From contig JAJVDF010000261.1 of assembly GCA_022410635.1 (NCBI GenBank), forward strand, positions 1,363,621 to 1,427,620: a stretch of DNA of 64,000 bases. The letters run 5' to 3'. The stretch is from Tretioscincus oriximinensis (lineage: Eukaryota > Chordata > Lepidosauria > Squamata > Gymnophthalmidae). The notes under the pieces were generated by a model. The model had not been told where the DNA came from. It saw nothing but the letters and a program-made list of their open reading frames with translations, and ran no database searches. Positions 10,706 through 20,865 of this stretch are shown here, one piece after another; positions within the stretch are counted from its first letter, which is position 1, and every line of letters begins with the position of its first letter. The position numbers and the translations under genes are program-made.

Positions 10706-11253
10706 CTGCAAGAAATCAAAATAAAAAATATAAGAAACACAGGAATCTTAAATGCTACTTTTCGCAGTTCCTTTTAATAAATACTGAACTAGAATGTGAT
10801 TTCCAAGAAAACTCAAATGGACAATTTCTACTCCAAGATACTGCAACTCTTTCTGTGGTTTGATAAGGTGAATTAAAAAATTAATGAAGCCTTCATCTAA
10901 AATACAAGGTATGATTTTAAAGTTCAGGGCATTCTACAAAGTGTCAATACCAAGAAGTGACTATAGCTGGATCCAGATAGATATTCAACTATGGCTACAT
11001 CCAAACAGTGTTTATTCAGTTTTACTTTTGGTTCCCACTTGTAATATGTCACATACATAAGACGTAAATGCTGTGATGTTTTGCTGTAAAAATTCAATAT
11101 GCTAGACTTTCATTATTGCAGATTAAACAACAACAATTTCCATCACTGTGTAGAAACTGATGGGTTTTCTTTCATGCTATTGGTTGAGCAGTGGGTTGAA
11201 ATGTTGACTTGGATGATCCAATTTAATCAGTATAGATGAGATTTTATTAATGC
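10706..11253. other. SMARCAL1 intron, no feature seen
   Basis: AT-rich intron between exons 3 and 4. Nothing is recognised before the hairpin. Confidence 0.4.
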
Positions 11254-11339
11254 TGTTCAAGATTTCAGGTCTTCTTAGAAAGCCACAATACTAATATACC
11301 TATATTTTGGCTTTCTAATGAGAACTGAAATCTTGAACA
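11254..11339. repeat. near-perfect 32-bp inverted repeat (86-nt hairpin)
   Basis: The left arm 11254-11285 (TGTTCAAGATTTCAG...AGAAAGCCA) is the reverse complement of 11308-11339 at 29 of 32 positions, with a 22-nt loop. One of the three differences becomes a G:U pair if the plus strand is transcribed. The size matches a pre-miRNA hairpin, but a relic palindromic MITE is equally possible. It lies in a SMARCAL1 intron; the gene's sense is the minus strand. Confidence 0.7.
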
Positions 11340-12017
11340 ACCATAAAACCCAGCAATAACATGTTATAGCAAATTGCCATCCAGTGTTTCACGTGGAAAT
11401 CTGCAAATTTATTATGGTTGCCAGTAACAAAATGATTGCTTTGGGAAATAATAGAAAACATTATAATAAAAGGACACAATGAAGTGAAAGAGTTTTGTAT
11501 TGAGAACAGAGAAAGGATAACCAACCATAAAGACAAGAAAACGCCTGAATTTTTAGAAGTTTATGTAAAAGCGCTGGACTTTTAGAATCATCAAAAAAGA
11601 AATTATAGAGCGATACTAACCCAAGGCTCCAACTTTATGTTCTGTTATTGTAATTAAATTATTATATAAATAAATTTGAATTGTCAAATATCAAACACAA
11701 TCAAATAAACTACATAGTGGCCAATTTGTAATATGTACAGGTATGTAAAAGAGAATTTGCATGTCAAGTATTATAATGTTCTTATTTCTTTGCAAATGTT
11801 TTCATAGTGTTTGAACTAAATCCATTGTCTAGCAAAAGGCCACGAGTTCGCTATTCTTTGTTACGGGCATATATGAGTCACATTATTCACAGATAAAAAA
11901 AGAGCACTAAAGTTTACATCCAACCCACAGCAACCCCATTATTCATATTAAATCTGTGCTAATGAAAAGACCATCACATCAACAAACCATATCCCCCCCC
12001 CCCCCGATATTACTTAC
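11340..12017. other. SMARCAL1 intron; G13 run beside the exon 3 donor
   Basis: AT-rich intron. A run of 13 C (11993-12005), that is G13 in the transcript, starts only about 13 nt inside the intron from the exon 3 donor at 12017. G-runs near 5' splice sites commonly act as intronic splicing enhancers. No other feature is seen. Confidence 0.5.
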
Positions 12018-12278
12018 CATATCTTTTAGAATTTAACTGATTGAACATTTCTATGACCCTGGAATCGTAGCTAATATTCACTTCAAAGCGGGAGTATGAT
12101 ATCAGCACACATTTCCCTTTGATAACTGCTGATGGTTTCTGCCAGCCAACACATGTCTGCAACAGAGATTTCAAGCAAGGGCTCTTTCTAGCTGAAGATG
12201 GTTTGGTGGCCACAGTGGTCGCTTCCATACCTTCCAAGGGTGCCAACGACACACAAGGAACTAGTTCTGCTGCCTCCA
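12018..12278 (-). CDS. SMARCAL1: SMARCAL1 coding exon 3 (linker and first half of HARP domain 2)
   Basis: A 261-nt exon covering residues 320-406, phase 1 in and out. The acceptor is TATTTCTAG|TGGAGG and the donor is AGATATG|GTAAGT. It begins MEAAELVPCVSLAPLEGMEA, a low-conservation linker, and ends with GKCVLISYSRFEVNISYDSR followed by VIEMFNQLNSKRYG. This last part matches the end of exon 1 (GKCV...RF.V.I.Y...I..F) and is the first half of HARP domain 2. HARP domains are unique to SMARCAL1-type proteins and confer recognition of forked DNA. Confidence 0.95.
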
Positions 12279-12589
12279 CTAGAAATAAAAACATGTTTCC
12301 AAGGAAAAAAGTAAACATATAATGGTTAAAACCCCCAGAAAAATCGATGATCACCCAAACAAAGCAAAATATTTTCTCAAAGCAAGATGATAAAGAATAT
12401 GATTTCCCTCATCTGACTCAGTTGAGGCCATGCCTTTTAGTAAGAGTTACATTTGGAGGATAAAGATTTTGTAATAATTCATAACAGCTGACAGACCAAT
12501 CAGAAAATCTAATTCATAATTACTCCTGTCCTACAGAGGACTGGCAAATTCTACCTAAACTATTGTGTAAGTGAAAGTCAACACCAATT

Positions 12590-13360
12590 ATTCAGGGCAA
12601 TGCAAACAGAAAGAAATAGTGAAGAGCTCCATAGGATGATAGATGTTGGGAGAAAAAAGAATTCTGTCTATAAATTTGTGATGGGTCAGAAAAGTGATCT
12701 AGGGTTTTTCCTGGTTATCTCAAGGAAAGTCAACTCGTAGTTGCAGTGTAAAAAAGAACGTTCAACACTTGGGGTAATAAAAAATGAAATATCAAATGTC
12801 ATTTTATCACTTTACAAATTTATAGTGAAGCCACATTTGGAATACTCTATACAGGTTTGACAAGCACACCTCAAGAATAGATACTGCAAAACAGAAAAAG
12901 AGCAGAATTAACAAAGGCTGCAACATTTAACAGATAACACCATTGAAGCCTATTCAGTCTTGAAAGATAGTGTTCAAGAGGGGACTTGACAAGTTTACCA
13001 AATCATGAAGACCAGGATTTAGGGGACAGACAGGAAATTTTGGATTGGCAAAGGGAAGCATTTGTTTCAACCAGCAGGTCATTGGTCTATGGAATTTATA
13101 ACTAGTGACAGTCAATAGGTTGCATGACTTTAAAAAGCAGTTGGAATAATTCATGGAGGCAAAGTGCATCAATGACTACTAAAATGGATGTCTAGGTACT
13201 GCCTCCAGGATGGAGAGAAAGGCAGGATTACTCTAAGGTTATTTGCTAGGAATAGAAAATAAATGTATGTTCTGTCCTTGTCTTCATTTTGAGATTGCCT
13301 GGAAGGGCAAAACAAGATACTGGAGTAGATGTAGCCTGATCCAGCAAGGCTTCTATTAAA
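12590..13360 (+). mobile_element. degraded CR1 LINE 3' end
   Basis: A heavily mutated plus-strand CR1 is recognisable from blocks such as AGTGAAGCCACATTTGGAAT, then CAGGTCATTGGTCTATGGAA and AATGGATGTCTAGGTACTGC, ending near GTAGCCTGATCCAGCAAGGC. The blocks follow the order seen in the better CR1 at 21893-23320. Deletions and stops remove all coding capacity, and it is older than the other CR1 copies here. It lies in the intron between exons 2 and 3. Confidence 0.7.
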
Positions 13361-13498
13361 TTTTAAATTTTAAACTATTTATGGTTTATTTCTATTATAG
13401 ATACATCTACCCAGTTCTATACTAGCTCCCATATGAGGAAAGCAATTATTCACCCGCAGTGACTGAATGCAGAACACTGTATTAAAATGCAAAGCATA

Positions 13499-14238
13499 CA
13501 GGTGAAACCTTGTTATAAAGAACCCCGATATAACAAAATTCACGGTATAACAAACAAATTTGAAGGTCTCGGTAGAACATCATGGAGAGCAATTTAAAAA
13601 TGCCTCTTCTGTAACGAACCTCATTGTAATGAAAGTTTCAGTGCCCCTGTCTATTCTACAAGACCCTGTTATAAAGAACTGAAGTGCAAGAGGGGCGGGG
13701 CATTCAATACAGAGCATGATTTTTAAAGCAACGGGGAAGATTTTCAAACTACCAATGAATAGAAAGATTAAATCTTAGAATCCAATGGATGATTGGGACA
13801 ATAAATTGGACTATAGGCAAGTTAATATAGTTTCCCTAGCGAGATGGAGGGAAAGCAGTTTACAAGCAAAGGCAGCAATTCATTTTTGCAATGTTTTTTG
13901 ACATTTACAAGTGTGTTAAGACTGAAAGAATCTAGGTTGTCCCCTATGTGGTCTGTAGCTTGGAATAGAAACCTGACATTCACATTCTAGTGCAGACTAT
14001 GAGGTCTCAAAAAAGGCCCTGCCATAGTGTATACTGGCATGTGGATGGCCATACTCTCTCCCCAAAATAAGGCTCAGTGGGGACAAAGTTAAAATAGTTT
14101 TTGAAGTGGTTTATGGCATTTAAAAGTGTGTTACAGCGATAACTTAGTTTTTTGCATCGGTTTCAGTATAATAAAATTTCATTATAACAAACACCTCTTT
14201 CTGGTCCCTAGGAGTTTGTTATGAAGAGGTTTTACCTG
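13499..14238. mobile_element. pogo/Tigger-like DNA transposon remnant
   Basis: About 740 bp with inverted ends CAGGTGAAACCTTGTTATAA and, in reverse, CAGGTAAAACCTCTTCATAA, flanked by TA. The repeated ATAACAAA/TTGTTAT motifs inside resemble the subterminal structure of Tigger elements. No transposase reading frame is detected, so this is a long MITE or an internally deleted copy. A related end appears at 41190-41273. Confidence 0.7.
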
Positions 14239-14339
14239 TATTAGNAAAAGAGCCCAAAGCTACACACTATATTGTATCTTTCTACGCTAGTCAATTGCAT
14301 TAAGTTCCTTATAGAAATCACAACTGCTTGGTTACTTAC

Positions 14340-14390
14340 TCAACTGATTATAGTCTTCCAAANTGAAATTCCACATCTTGCTTGCAGGAT
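14340..14390 (-). CDS. SMARCAL1: SMARCAL1 coding exon 2 (second half of HARP domain 1)
   Basis: A 51-nt exon covering residues 303-319, phase 1 at both ends. The acceptor is CAATTTTAG|ATCCTG and the donor is CAGTTGA|GTAAGT. The translation is DPASKMWNF-x-LEDYNQL, where x is a codon holding an ambiguous base (n at 14363). The WNF.LEDY core is the second half of HARP domain 1 and mirrors exon 4, including its 51-nt length and both phases. Confidence 0.92.
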   Translation of the reverse strand: MLQARCGISXWKTIIS

Positions 14391-15649
14391 CTAAAATTGA
14401 ATACAATTTATGGAGTTATTTGGGGTAGAAAATGCTCTATTGTGATTAAAAAGGTTTTGTTGCAATGATGGAAAGATATCCCACTATAACGTGACCTCTG
14501 CAAGCCTAATAAGTGACGTCCATATAGCTATTCAAAAAGGTAGCTAATAAACATCAAAAATGGGCTACACTTTCCCCATCCAATGTCAATATACATGGTT
14601 TCAAAATCTGATTGGTAAATTATGCTAAGAGCAGAAAGTATTGATCATTTTATCAAAGGAAGATCTCCACATCATTCCAACAATTCTGCCCCTACCACAA
14701 CACAAAGCAGGTCCAAAATCCATAAATTCCGATAGGCATACTCAAGGACATGATGGGCATAGACTTAACTAGAATGACTTTCGCCTGGGTGTTTCCTTTG
14801 TTTCATATATGCTTATTTGGGTAATCATCAGGTATAATACACGAACAACCATTTTCTCCTGTCAGGCAAGGCTGTATAGAACAGCAATGAGTCGACTCAG
14901 GCATTTTCATTTATAATATATCTCTGATCCCAGGTCCAGAAACCAAGAATTGCCTCCTTCTCCACAACTCTAATTCCAACTCCACAGCCCTACTTGAAAT
15001 TAAAATATGTTTCCTGAAAATAAAATATATCGGGGAGGGGAGGTAATCAAATTATTTATGAAGTACCAAATGTTGATGTATTATTCATATTATATACAAT
15101 TTAAATTTATTAAGAGTCAGGGTTAGAATGTTTTTGCCTACTGACTTTCCTACAGTCCTGCTTTCATGATCTGGAATACAGAAAAAACTGTGAAGGCAGC
15201 TGCAGCTGTTGAGTTTGTATACTTGTCACTTCCTTCCTCAAGTTCTATCAAGAAGGTTTCATAGCACTTTTGAAATTAACTAACAAAAAAAGGCAAGCAG
15301 CATGAGCTTTCATAGACAAGCAAGTGTCTTCAGAAAAATACTAATGTATTGCAAACTTCCTTTTTTCTTACTGAAATTGTTTTCTTCTGTCATTTTGAGA
15401 ACTTTTATTTGGTTTTATTATTGTTATATTATTATCAATTTTCTGGATATATTTTACAATTTTCTGGGTATTGTTTACAATGTATACTGATAGTTTTATG
15501 TATTGATGAATTGGACTTCACTGTACTACTGTTGCAAGCTACTTTGCTCATCAAGCTAATAGACTTAATTGAGATGGATAAGCTGATATATTTAAGGGAC
15601 AAGAACCTGATGAATTTGTTCTAAATTGGAGGCCTTTATTAATTTTCTA
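14391..15649. other. SMARCAL1 intron, no feature seen
   Basis: Intron between exons 1 and 2. AT-rich, and I recognise nothing before the L2-like fragment. Confidence 0.4.
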
Positions 15650-16080
15650 CGTTTATTTTATTTATTTACTTACATTTATATATTCTGCCCTAAACCCAAA
15701 GGTCTCAGGGTGGAGCACAATAAAAAACATGAAACAGAATAATTAAAAATGGAAAGTGCATTCAATGAGAGAAGTTGCGGGAGAGAACACCAGACATCTG
15801 AAGGTGCTTGATGCTCTGCAAAGGGGAGAGAATACCACAACCTGGGGCTATTACAGAGAAGGCTCTCCATCTTCCCTTTGATGAATGAAAGAGGTGGGAC
15901 TATTAGGAGAGCCTCATCAGAAAATGCAGTGTGTACAGGTACGTATAAGAGGGGATGTTCCTTCCATCCATGGACTGGAAGATGGACTTTTAACTGCTGG
16001 TCATAAATTGGTTGCAGAGGTGGTAGAAGAATGAAGACATAAACTGTCTTATCAACGAATTCTTAGGTGAGGAATAGAGC
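15650..16080 (-). mobile_element. L2-like LINE 3' end
   Basis: Reverse-strand fragment. On the plus strand it opens with ATTTATTTACTTACATTTAT and CTGCCCTAAACCCAAAGGTC, the complement of the CCGCCCTGAGACC tail. It continues into sequence parallel to the LINE at 50845-51600 (AAGTTGCGGGAGAGAACACC, then GAGGTGGGACTATTAGGAGA). It covers the 3' UTR and the degraded end of the reverse-transcriptase ORF, with no intact protein. Confidence 0.6.
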
Positions 16081-16109
16081 CAAGAGATGGAAAGTCACTA
16101 AAAATTATA

Positions 16110-16314
16110 CAGGGTGCTTCAAAAAATGTATACACACTTTGAACTTCCATACGATGTACAGAATCAGTGGTGACTCGTACTCATTTTTTACGTTTTATTT
16201 ACATTGGACTTTAAGCTTTCTAATTTCCTGAAATTTAACTTTGTAGAACAGTAAAACAGTAAATAAATTTGCTATGGAAGTTCACAGTGTGTATACATTT
16301 TTTGAAGCACCCTG
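16110..16314. mobile_element. Tc1/mariner-type MITE, copy 2
   Basis: A 205-bp member of the same family as 5828-6061. It has the CAGGGTGCTTCAAAAAATG start, the matching inverted end and TA flanks. The arms are nearly identical to copy 1 over the terminal 30-40 bp, while the centre differs and carries a short duplicated AACAGTAA. It lies in the SMARCAL1 intron after exon 1, about 400 bp from that exon's donor. Confidence 0.85.
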
Positions 16315-16707
16315 TATAGCAAGATAAATGTTTTGTTATGAAACTCAAAATTTTACATAAAATATATATAAAATATGTACATTTTATAAAGTCATTGTTT
16401 ATAATAAATTAGAAAGTATGTTAAGAGTGCTGAAACAGTTTAAAATATACATCTCATTCAATTTAAGAATTGCATTTCACTCATATCTCATGTTTCTGCT
16501 AGGAGTACCTGCAGACGCATAGTACATAATTGCAGAAGCACACAATATGACTACAGAAGCATATAACCAACCATTTCTGAATGCAATTACAGAAACAAAT
16601 TATCTTAATCTTTAAAGTGGCATGGGATCCCTTGCTAGAAAATTTGTACTTAGATTAACACAGCTACTTCTTTGAACTTTAGCATAATCAATCATCGAAA
16701 GTCTTAC

Positions 16708-17614
16708 CAAAAATTTTACTTGAGATACTCCTGAACACTTCAATCAGTTCTGCATTGTATCCTATTTCAACTCGGAATCGATCTTCGGAATGCTTCACGC
16801 ATTTCCCTTGGAGGACAGAATGTGTTTTTTTCTTTACAGGTGTGTCAGGTGCTTTGTTGGTACCTTTCCGTTTTTGATTTTCTTTCAGNGAACTCAAAGA
16901 GGGTTTTGTACCATAAAATTGCAAAATATTACTGCACTGTTTTTGGGACAAATGTTGATTGACCAGGTTTTTGGAACTTCCTTCCATTTCCAAATCACTC
17001 AAGGTAGTGCTGCTGGTGTTCTGCCACTGTGAGTGTTTAGCACTTTCAGATCCACCGGCAGACTTGCTCTGAATCAGTGAGTCCTTACTTTGAACAGTCT
17101 TGCAGCCATCTAGGTTAGAACATAGATGCTCCGGAATGCTCTGGACTTGTGTATGAGTCTTAGCTGATTGCAGGTTTTTAGAATCATATTGGAATGCTTG
17201 GCTTCTCTTCTTTGAACTCAGCTCTGAAAAGTCAGGAACGTTCCACAGAAAGTCTTGCTTAATCCTATTTTGCTGTTCCTTCGCATCTTGGCTAGAGTCC
17301 TTCTGTGGAGCACTGCTCAAAATGGTTGGCTTTTGCTTGGCACCATATTGAGTGGCGGGAGTCTGAAATCTTTGCTGCACAGCACAATTAGCAGATATTG
17401 CGGGGTGATGGTTACCAGGACTGATGAGGCATTTTTCCTTCTTTGGGTGTTCCTGAAAATGTCCATGGCAGCTAATGAAGGGCTGCCCATCAGACCATTT
17501 TTTTGCAACACTCCCCTGCTGTTGAGTTGCCAATCGTTCTGCTCTCCTTGCCAAAGCTTTCTGTCTATTCTCCTCAATCTTTCTTTTCTGTTCTTCTGTA
17601 AGTCCAGCTGACAT
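16708..17614 (-). CDS. SMARCAL1: SMARCAL1 first coding exon (RPA-binding motif, disordered region, HARP1 start)
   Basis: A 907-nt exon encoding residues 1-302 plus one base. SMARCAL1 is an ATP-dependent annealing helicase that RPA recruits to stalled replication forks, where it regresses and restarts them in the nucleus. The protein begins [20 protein letters not shown]; the helix through about residue 30 is the conserved RPA32-binding motif. Residues ~35-265 are low-complexity, Ser/Gln/Lys-rich and poorly conserved. A basic stretch (PVKKKTHSV) precedes [20 protein letters not shown] at ~270, the first half of HARP domain 1. The start is the only Met that gives the conserved N-terminus. The donor is TTTTTG|GTAAGA. 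One codon holds an ambiguous base (16889). Confidence 0.97.
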
Positions 17615-18413
17615 CTTCCATTAAGCTTTCTTTGAAAATATATGTAATCAGAGGTTAAAACACATCAATAATGAGACTTCTTGTAGAGTAGTCTGGAGTG
17701 TTTTGGAAAAAAAATATTTCTACTTCCTCCTGATGCATCTGTAAAACAAATACTTTGTTAATAACAAATTAAGCTTGCAAGTGAATAATTGTTCTCCTTT
17801 AATCAATATTAATAGAGAACAACTGCAAATCAAACTGCAAACAGATAAAGATGTGAGATTTATACTTTGTATACAGATGCTTAAAACACACATTAAGACT
17901 TGTGTATCATGCATTCAAAATATCCAATTATAACTCTAATGAATAATTCCCTGAAATTCTGCAAGAATACATTACTGTTTGTTTGCCTTTTGTCAACATG
18001 TGACAAAGAATGAAGCATTCTGTTGACCCCTCATTTCTTTCTGATACAATCTAACAATCTGTTACTACACAAGTAAGGCAGGCACTGCTATTTGATTATT
18101 GAAACCTTAATTAAACAAATATCAGCTGTCTTATTTTTAAAGGAAGTAAAAAACTTCCTTTTGTTTTGAAAAACTGAAAAGTCATTTCACAATACCCATG
18201 GGAGTTAGATTCCACCAAACTAACACAATTCCTAAATTTACAAACACTGTCAGTGAACATAAAAATATTCCAAATCATGAATGCTATTCAAGGTTCCACT
18301 CATAAAGAATTAAAAATAGCAGCTCAAAGGTGCCTTTGAAAAAGCAGTAACCACTCTAGTATTTCTAGCTCACAATAAACATGAAAAATCAGAGAACAAT
18401 TAACAAATTCAGT
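17615..18413. other. SMARCAL1 5' UTR remnant and first-intron sequence
   Basis: Upstream of the ATG, on the minus strand, a plausible acceptor (ATTTTCAAAG|AAAGC) lies about 20 nt before the start codon, so the 5' UTR is probably spliced from a non-coding exon in the CpG island near 20.6 kb. The rest is AT-rich with no repeat recognised. Confidence 0.45.
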
Positions 18414-18515
18414 TATTTATTTATTTATTTTTACTTATATCCCGCCTTATACCCGAAGGTCTCAGTNTGGCCAACCATAGGGTGGTGTACATAGCTTTTG
18501 TTGCTTTTTGAGCAT
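18414..18515 (-). mobile_element. truncated L2-tailed SINE
   Basis: Reverse-strand 3' part: (ATTT)n, then CTTATATCCCGCCTTATACC, then AACCATAGGGTGGTGTACAT. It belongs to the family whose full copy is at 19855-20099, and the tRNA-like head is missing. Confidence 0.65.
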
Positions 18516-18940
18516 TCATGTGGATCAGAAGTGGAATGAGAACTCTAGCCACCATATTTCACTAGTCCTAACCCACTTTTGGGATAGATACCTAGTCTAA
18601 AATTATGAATAAGACTCAGACTGTTTTAGGACAGCTGATCAGAACTCCCATTATAAATAACTAACATTAGAGTTAAATTTGGGGGTTAAATGATAATTTT
18701 GCAATCCACCACAACAAATTTCAAAAACTATTTACTTTAAAGAACAACTTAGTTTCAAACTGTTGTCCAAGAGAAATTATCANCATTTTGCAACAATAAT
18801 TAGCATTAACTATCACACACCTGACTGGGCACACACTCAAAATGCAACCCAGACTTTTATCTTTTATATAGAATAGCAGATGCACCCAATTTTGAAGGCA
18901 CAAAAATACAAACTTCAAAAGGTAACTTTGTATATGCAAG

Positions 18941-19081
18941 TCCAGCAAAGGAGCTAGANGCACCNGAAGAAGTAGACCTGTCTACGAAAGCTTATGCCAC
19001 CCACTTTCTCAAGTTAGTCTCAAAGTGCTGCTAGCTCCTTTGCTGGACTTTCTACTAGACTAACACAGCTATTTCTCTGAA
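18941..19081. mobile_element. fold-back repeat, copy A
   Basis: Two inverted arms: TCCAGCAAAGGAGCTAG at 18941 and its complement CTAGCTCCTTTGCTGGA near 19030-19046, with a central ACGAAAGCTTATGCC. A leader, in reverse, ends TAACACAGCTATTTCTCTGA. It is flanked by 14-bp near-perfect duplications, TTTGTATATGCAAG (18927-18940) and TTTGTATTTGCAAG (19082-19095). It does not code. It is in the reverse orientation relative to the copies at 58316 and 62964. Confidence 0.65.
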
Positions 19082-19433
19082 TTTGTATTTGCAAGAGACA
19101 TTCAAATTATTTTATTTAAAGTACACGCGCAATTCCTCCTTTTTGTTCTAATTGGGTTTGGGGGATACTTTGAAAGAGCACAAAGCCTTCAAGATTGCTT
19201 CCTAGAAACAAAAGCTAAAACAGGCATGTGCATAAGGCAATTATAATCCTAGTGTCAAACCTATTTTTAATCCTTTTTCTGTCCTGGAAAATGTCCTGAA
19301 TCCATTTTTTCCCCCTTCCAGGCTTTAAAACCACTTTCGCCTCTTTGGAAGGAAACTCATGGCTTTGCCCCTAAATATAACTTTTAAAAAATCAAACCTT
19401 TAATCACNTTTATGCATATTGAAGAGATATATG

Positions 19434-19595
19434 TACCTTGGACCAGTCACAGTTCTTTGAACTCTCTCAGCCCCACCAACTCCACTGGTTGTCTGTTGTG
19501 GAGAAAGCAACAAAACCTATGTACACCACCCTATGGTTGGCCGCCCTGAGACCTTCAGGTATAGGGCGGGATACAAGTACAAATAAATAAATAAT
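19434..19595 (+). mobile_element. 5'-truncated L2-tailed SINE
   Basis: Plus-strand fragment starting in GGACCAGTCACAGTTCTTTG, continuing through AAAGCAACAAAACCTATG, and ending CCGCCCTGAGACCTTCAGG and (AAAT)n. The tRNA-like head is absent. Confidence 0.75.
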
Positions 19596-19854
19596 ATGTA
19601 CTTCAAGTTTACTAAACAGTAAAGAGGATCCTTCCCATATGGCCATGCCAATAATCCTGCTAAGGCCAACACCCCAGTCGCATTAAACCTGCAGCAAAAC
19701 AACTGTATCTCCTCCGAAATGATTTCTACAAGAATCGTTTGGTTCACGCCGGAGAGGGCGGAGCTTTTTTGGGGGGGAAATAATGACAATTTTACCCTCA
19801 ATTCAAAATAATGGCTAATTGCAATAGGAACAAATTNTTTATTGCATTGCAAAT

Positions 19855-20099
19855 ATTTATTTATTTATTTGTACTTATATCCCGCCCTATACCAGAAGGT
19901 CTCAGGGCAGCCAACCATAGGGTGGCGCACATAGCTTTTGTCGCTTTCTCCACAACAGACACCCTGTGAAGTAGGTGGGGCTGAGAGAGTTCAAAGAACT
20001 GTGACTGGCCCAAGGTCAGCCAGCTGGCTTTCATGGAGGAGTGGGGAATCGAACCGGGAGACTCCCAGATAAGAGTCCCACACTCTAACCACTACATCA
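19855..20099 (-). mobile_element. L2-tailed tRNA-type SINE, nearly full length
   Basis: Reverse-strand copy starting with (ATTT)n and TATATCCCGCCCTATACCAG. It ends with a tRNA-like head whose plus-strand reading contains GGGGAATCGAACCGGGAGAC (complement of a B box, GGTTCGATTCCCC) and CACTCTAACCACTAC (complement of an A-box-like head). It is the best-preserved pol III promoter of this SINE family in the window. Confidence 0.78.
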
Positions 20100-20489
20100 A
20101 AATGCTTATGCTCCCATTTCACAAACTTTTTAAGGTTTTACAGAAGCTAATTTGCCTTTGATCCAGAAAAAGAAAAAAGAAAAACACCTCCTAGGCTGGC
20201 TGAAAAACCCTCCAATTTAAGCCTAGAGAGAGAGATAAATAAATTAGCTTTTATTCCTGCATCCAGCAGCAGCTGGAAAATGTGACTCTGTAACAGTAGG
20301 AGTTCTGCTAGCTAAAGGCTTCTCCTCCCTCCCCCCTGTCTTTTCTTCATATATTTGTTTTCCTAGAATCTTCAACCTTTCTAAAGCCCAAGCAATTGCG
20401 CACAGTTTCCCAGAAGACCCAGACATGCACAAAAAAGGCTCTTTTTGCAATTTGCGTTACCCAACCAGCCAAAGCGGGTGGCTGTAGAT

Positions 20490-20720
20490 AGGTATTCACC
20501 AGACTACAGATCCCAACAGCCAACGTACGCGTATGATCCGCCGCCATCCTTGTTCTCCTGCTGCGTTGCATTGTGGGAAGAAGCACAAAGGAATAGGCAT
20601 CGCGGGAAATGATGTTCTTCCTGGGCGGCAAGGGGCGGCAAGATGCGGNCGCGCGCCTGCGCAGTGCGCAAACCGCAACACGCACAGTTGTTGTGAGGTA
20701 CACAATAAGAAATGTTTGTG
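20490..20720 (-). promoter_or_regulatory. SMARCAL1: SMARCAL1 CpG-island promoter
   Basis: A GC- and CpG-rich block (GATCCGCCGCCATCC, GGGCGGCAAGGGGCGGCA, GCGCGCCTGCGCAGTGCGCA) lies about 2.9 kb upstream of the SMARCAL1 ATG. ACTACAGATCCCAACA at 20503-20518 fits the ZNF143/THAP11 site (ACTACAnnTCCCA). GCATTGTGGGAAG near 20568 fits its other half in reverse. GGGCGG boxes (Sp-type) and an NRF1-like CTGCGCA lie at about 20620-20680. No TATA box is seen. The non-coding first exon presumably starts here, but its limits cannot be fixed from sequence alone. Confidence 0.75.
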
Positions 20721-20865
20721 TGTGTCTGTCTGCTCTCCCCCCCCCCTTGCCTGCATTTCCAAGCATTGGGATCAAAGGCAGGATTGGCTGATCCATCCAA
20801 GGGTTGGCTGCACAGGCAAGAGCAACAGGCAGCCTGCCTAGGCATGGGGTCGGCACTTCCCTCCC

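Noticed and set aside
16688..16707. GKTFDD end of the first SMARCAL1 exon frame
   Set aside because: A strong donor (GTAAGA) after TTTTTG and the in-phase 51-nt exon 2 show these codons are intronic.
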